Source: SVQP01 sp045606685
GTDB lineage: Bacteria; Bacillota; Clostridia; Oscillospirales; CAG-272
Reading direction: 5' to 3'
Assembly (NCBI GenBank): GCA_045606685.1
Contig: JAZUSJ010000077.1
Coordinates: 1 to 5,455, forward strand
Length of the DNA stretch: 5,455 nucleotides
The notes under the pieces were generated by a model. It ran no database searches, was not told the DNA's origin, and worked only from the letters and a program-made list of their open reading frames with translations. This document shows, piece by piece, positions 5,276 through 5,455 of this stretch. Positions within the stretch are counted from its first letter, which is position 1. Every line of letters begins with the position of its first letter. The position numbers and the translations under genes are program-made.

Positions 5276-5455
5276 GTGAAAGAGCATCCGTACGGTGAAC
5301 CTCATCCACCGCAACCGCGTCGCTGTTTCGCTCTGCGAAACACGCTCCGGTGCGGTCCCCCTTCCCCAGCGGGGAAGGGTCCTCATAGCAGCCTTTCACG
5401 GGTAACCGGATAAGACGGGTGGAGACCAAAAGGCCCCTCCGCTGGGGGGGGGGGG
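5276..5455. repeat. GC-rich palindromic intergenic repeat, cut by the window edge
   Basis: This non-coding block is packed with inverted repeats. CCGTACGG (5288-5295) is a perfect palindrome. ACCGCA (5308-5313) pairs with TGCGGT (5351-5356) and encloses the hairpin TGTTTCG/CGAAACA (5324-5330 with 5336-5342). CCCTTCCCC (5359-5367) pairs with GGGGAAGGG (5371-5379) around an AGC loop. CCGCTGGGG near the end (5439-5447) is the reverse complement of CCCCAGCGG (5364-5372), and TCCACC (5305-5310) pairs with GGTGGA (5418-5423). GTGAAAG (5276-5282) and CTTTCAC (5393-5399) could be terminal inverted repeats of a roughly 124-base element. The pattern fits dispersed REP- or MITE-like repeats of gut Clostridia. 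No open reading frame, transposase or target duplication is visible. The exact boundaries are uncertain. Confidence 0.65.
5444..5455. other. Terminal run of 12 G, probable contig-end artefact
   Basis: The window ends in an uninterrupted run of 12 G directly after CCGCT. The related copy of this motif within the same repeat would predict four G and then AAGGG. A poly-G tail at the very end of a sequence is typical of no-signal calls by two-colour sequencing, or of an assembly breaking in a repeat. It should not be read as biological without confirmation. Confidence 0.7.

Noticed and set aside
5223..5279. 18-codon plus-strand ORF divergent from the XRE gene, considered as a signal-peptide gene
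   Set aside because: No ribosome binding site, no hydrophobic leader (product starts MSVSQVYIELT), and it overlaps the candidate operator.
5276..5455. CRISPR array as the explanation for the right-edge repeats
   Set aside because: The repeats are nested and inverted, not direct repeats separated by regular spacers.

Overview
This window looks like a chromosomal fragment from a moderately GC-rich Clostridia-type Firmicute, probably gut-associated. Three things suggest this: strong AGGAGG-type ribosome binding sites; AT-rich sigma-A promoters of the TTTACW / TGN-TAWAAT type; and, at the right edge, a GC-rich palindromic repeat built on a CCCTTCCCC/GGGGAAGGG hairpin, a kind I associate with intergenic repeats of gut Clostridia. 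The genus cannot be read from the sequence. All six recognisable genes lie on the minus strand, so transcription runs from right to left.

Right edge (5142-5455, no gene). From the XRE gene outwards there is a clean extended -10 promoter, a candidate operator-like inverted repeat, and then a dense block of inverted repeats. The block ends in a run of 12 G that is probably a contig-end sequencing artefact.

Regulator (3987-5141). A monocistronic gene encodes an XRE/Cro-type helix-turn-helix protein with a long helical, TPR-like C-terminal region. It ends at a textbook UUCG-loop terminator. Unknown gene (3102-3839). A 245-residue soluble protein of unrecognised function has its own promoter and its own terminator. 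The promoter position rules out the longer reading frame that starts at 3920.

Nucleoside operon (promoter at 3021-3049, genes from 2988 down to 53). An HD-domain phosphohydrolase gene is followed by deoD (purine nucleoside phosphorylase), deoB (phosphopentomutase) and cdd (cytidine deaminase). deoD and deoB overlap by 4 bases, and deoB and cdd are 1 base apart, so these are tightly packed and probably translationally coupled. Cdd deaminates (deoxy)cytidine. DeoD splits purine (deoxy)nucleosides into base plus (deoxy)ribose-1-phosphate. DeoB converts that sugar phosphate to the 5-phosphate for central metabolism. The first gene, for an HD hydrolase with all its metal ligands, is the least understood part. 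It may supply nucleosides by dephosphorylating nucleotides, but that is inference. The window stops about 50 bases after cdd, so any further operon genes (a pyrimidine nucleoside phosphorylase, deoC) would be outside it.

I see no CRISPR array, rRNA, tRNA, transposase or phage structural gene. Most of the window is ordinary housekeeping sequence. The points worth a second look are the HD-led operon, the helical XRE regulator with its promoter region, the unknown gene, and the repeat at the contig end.
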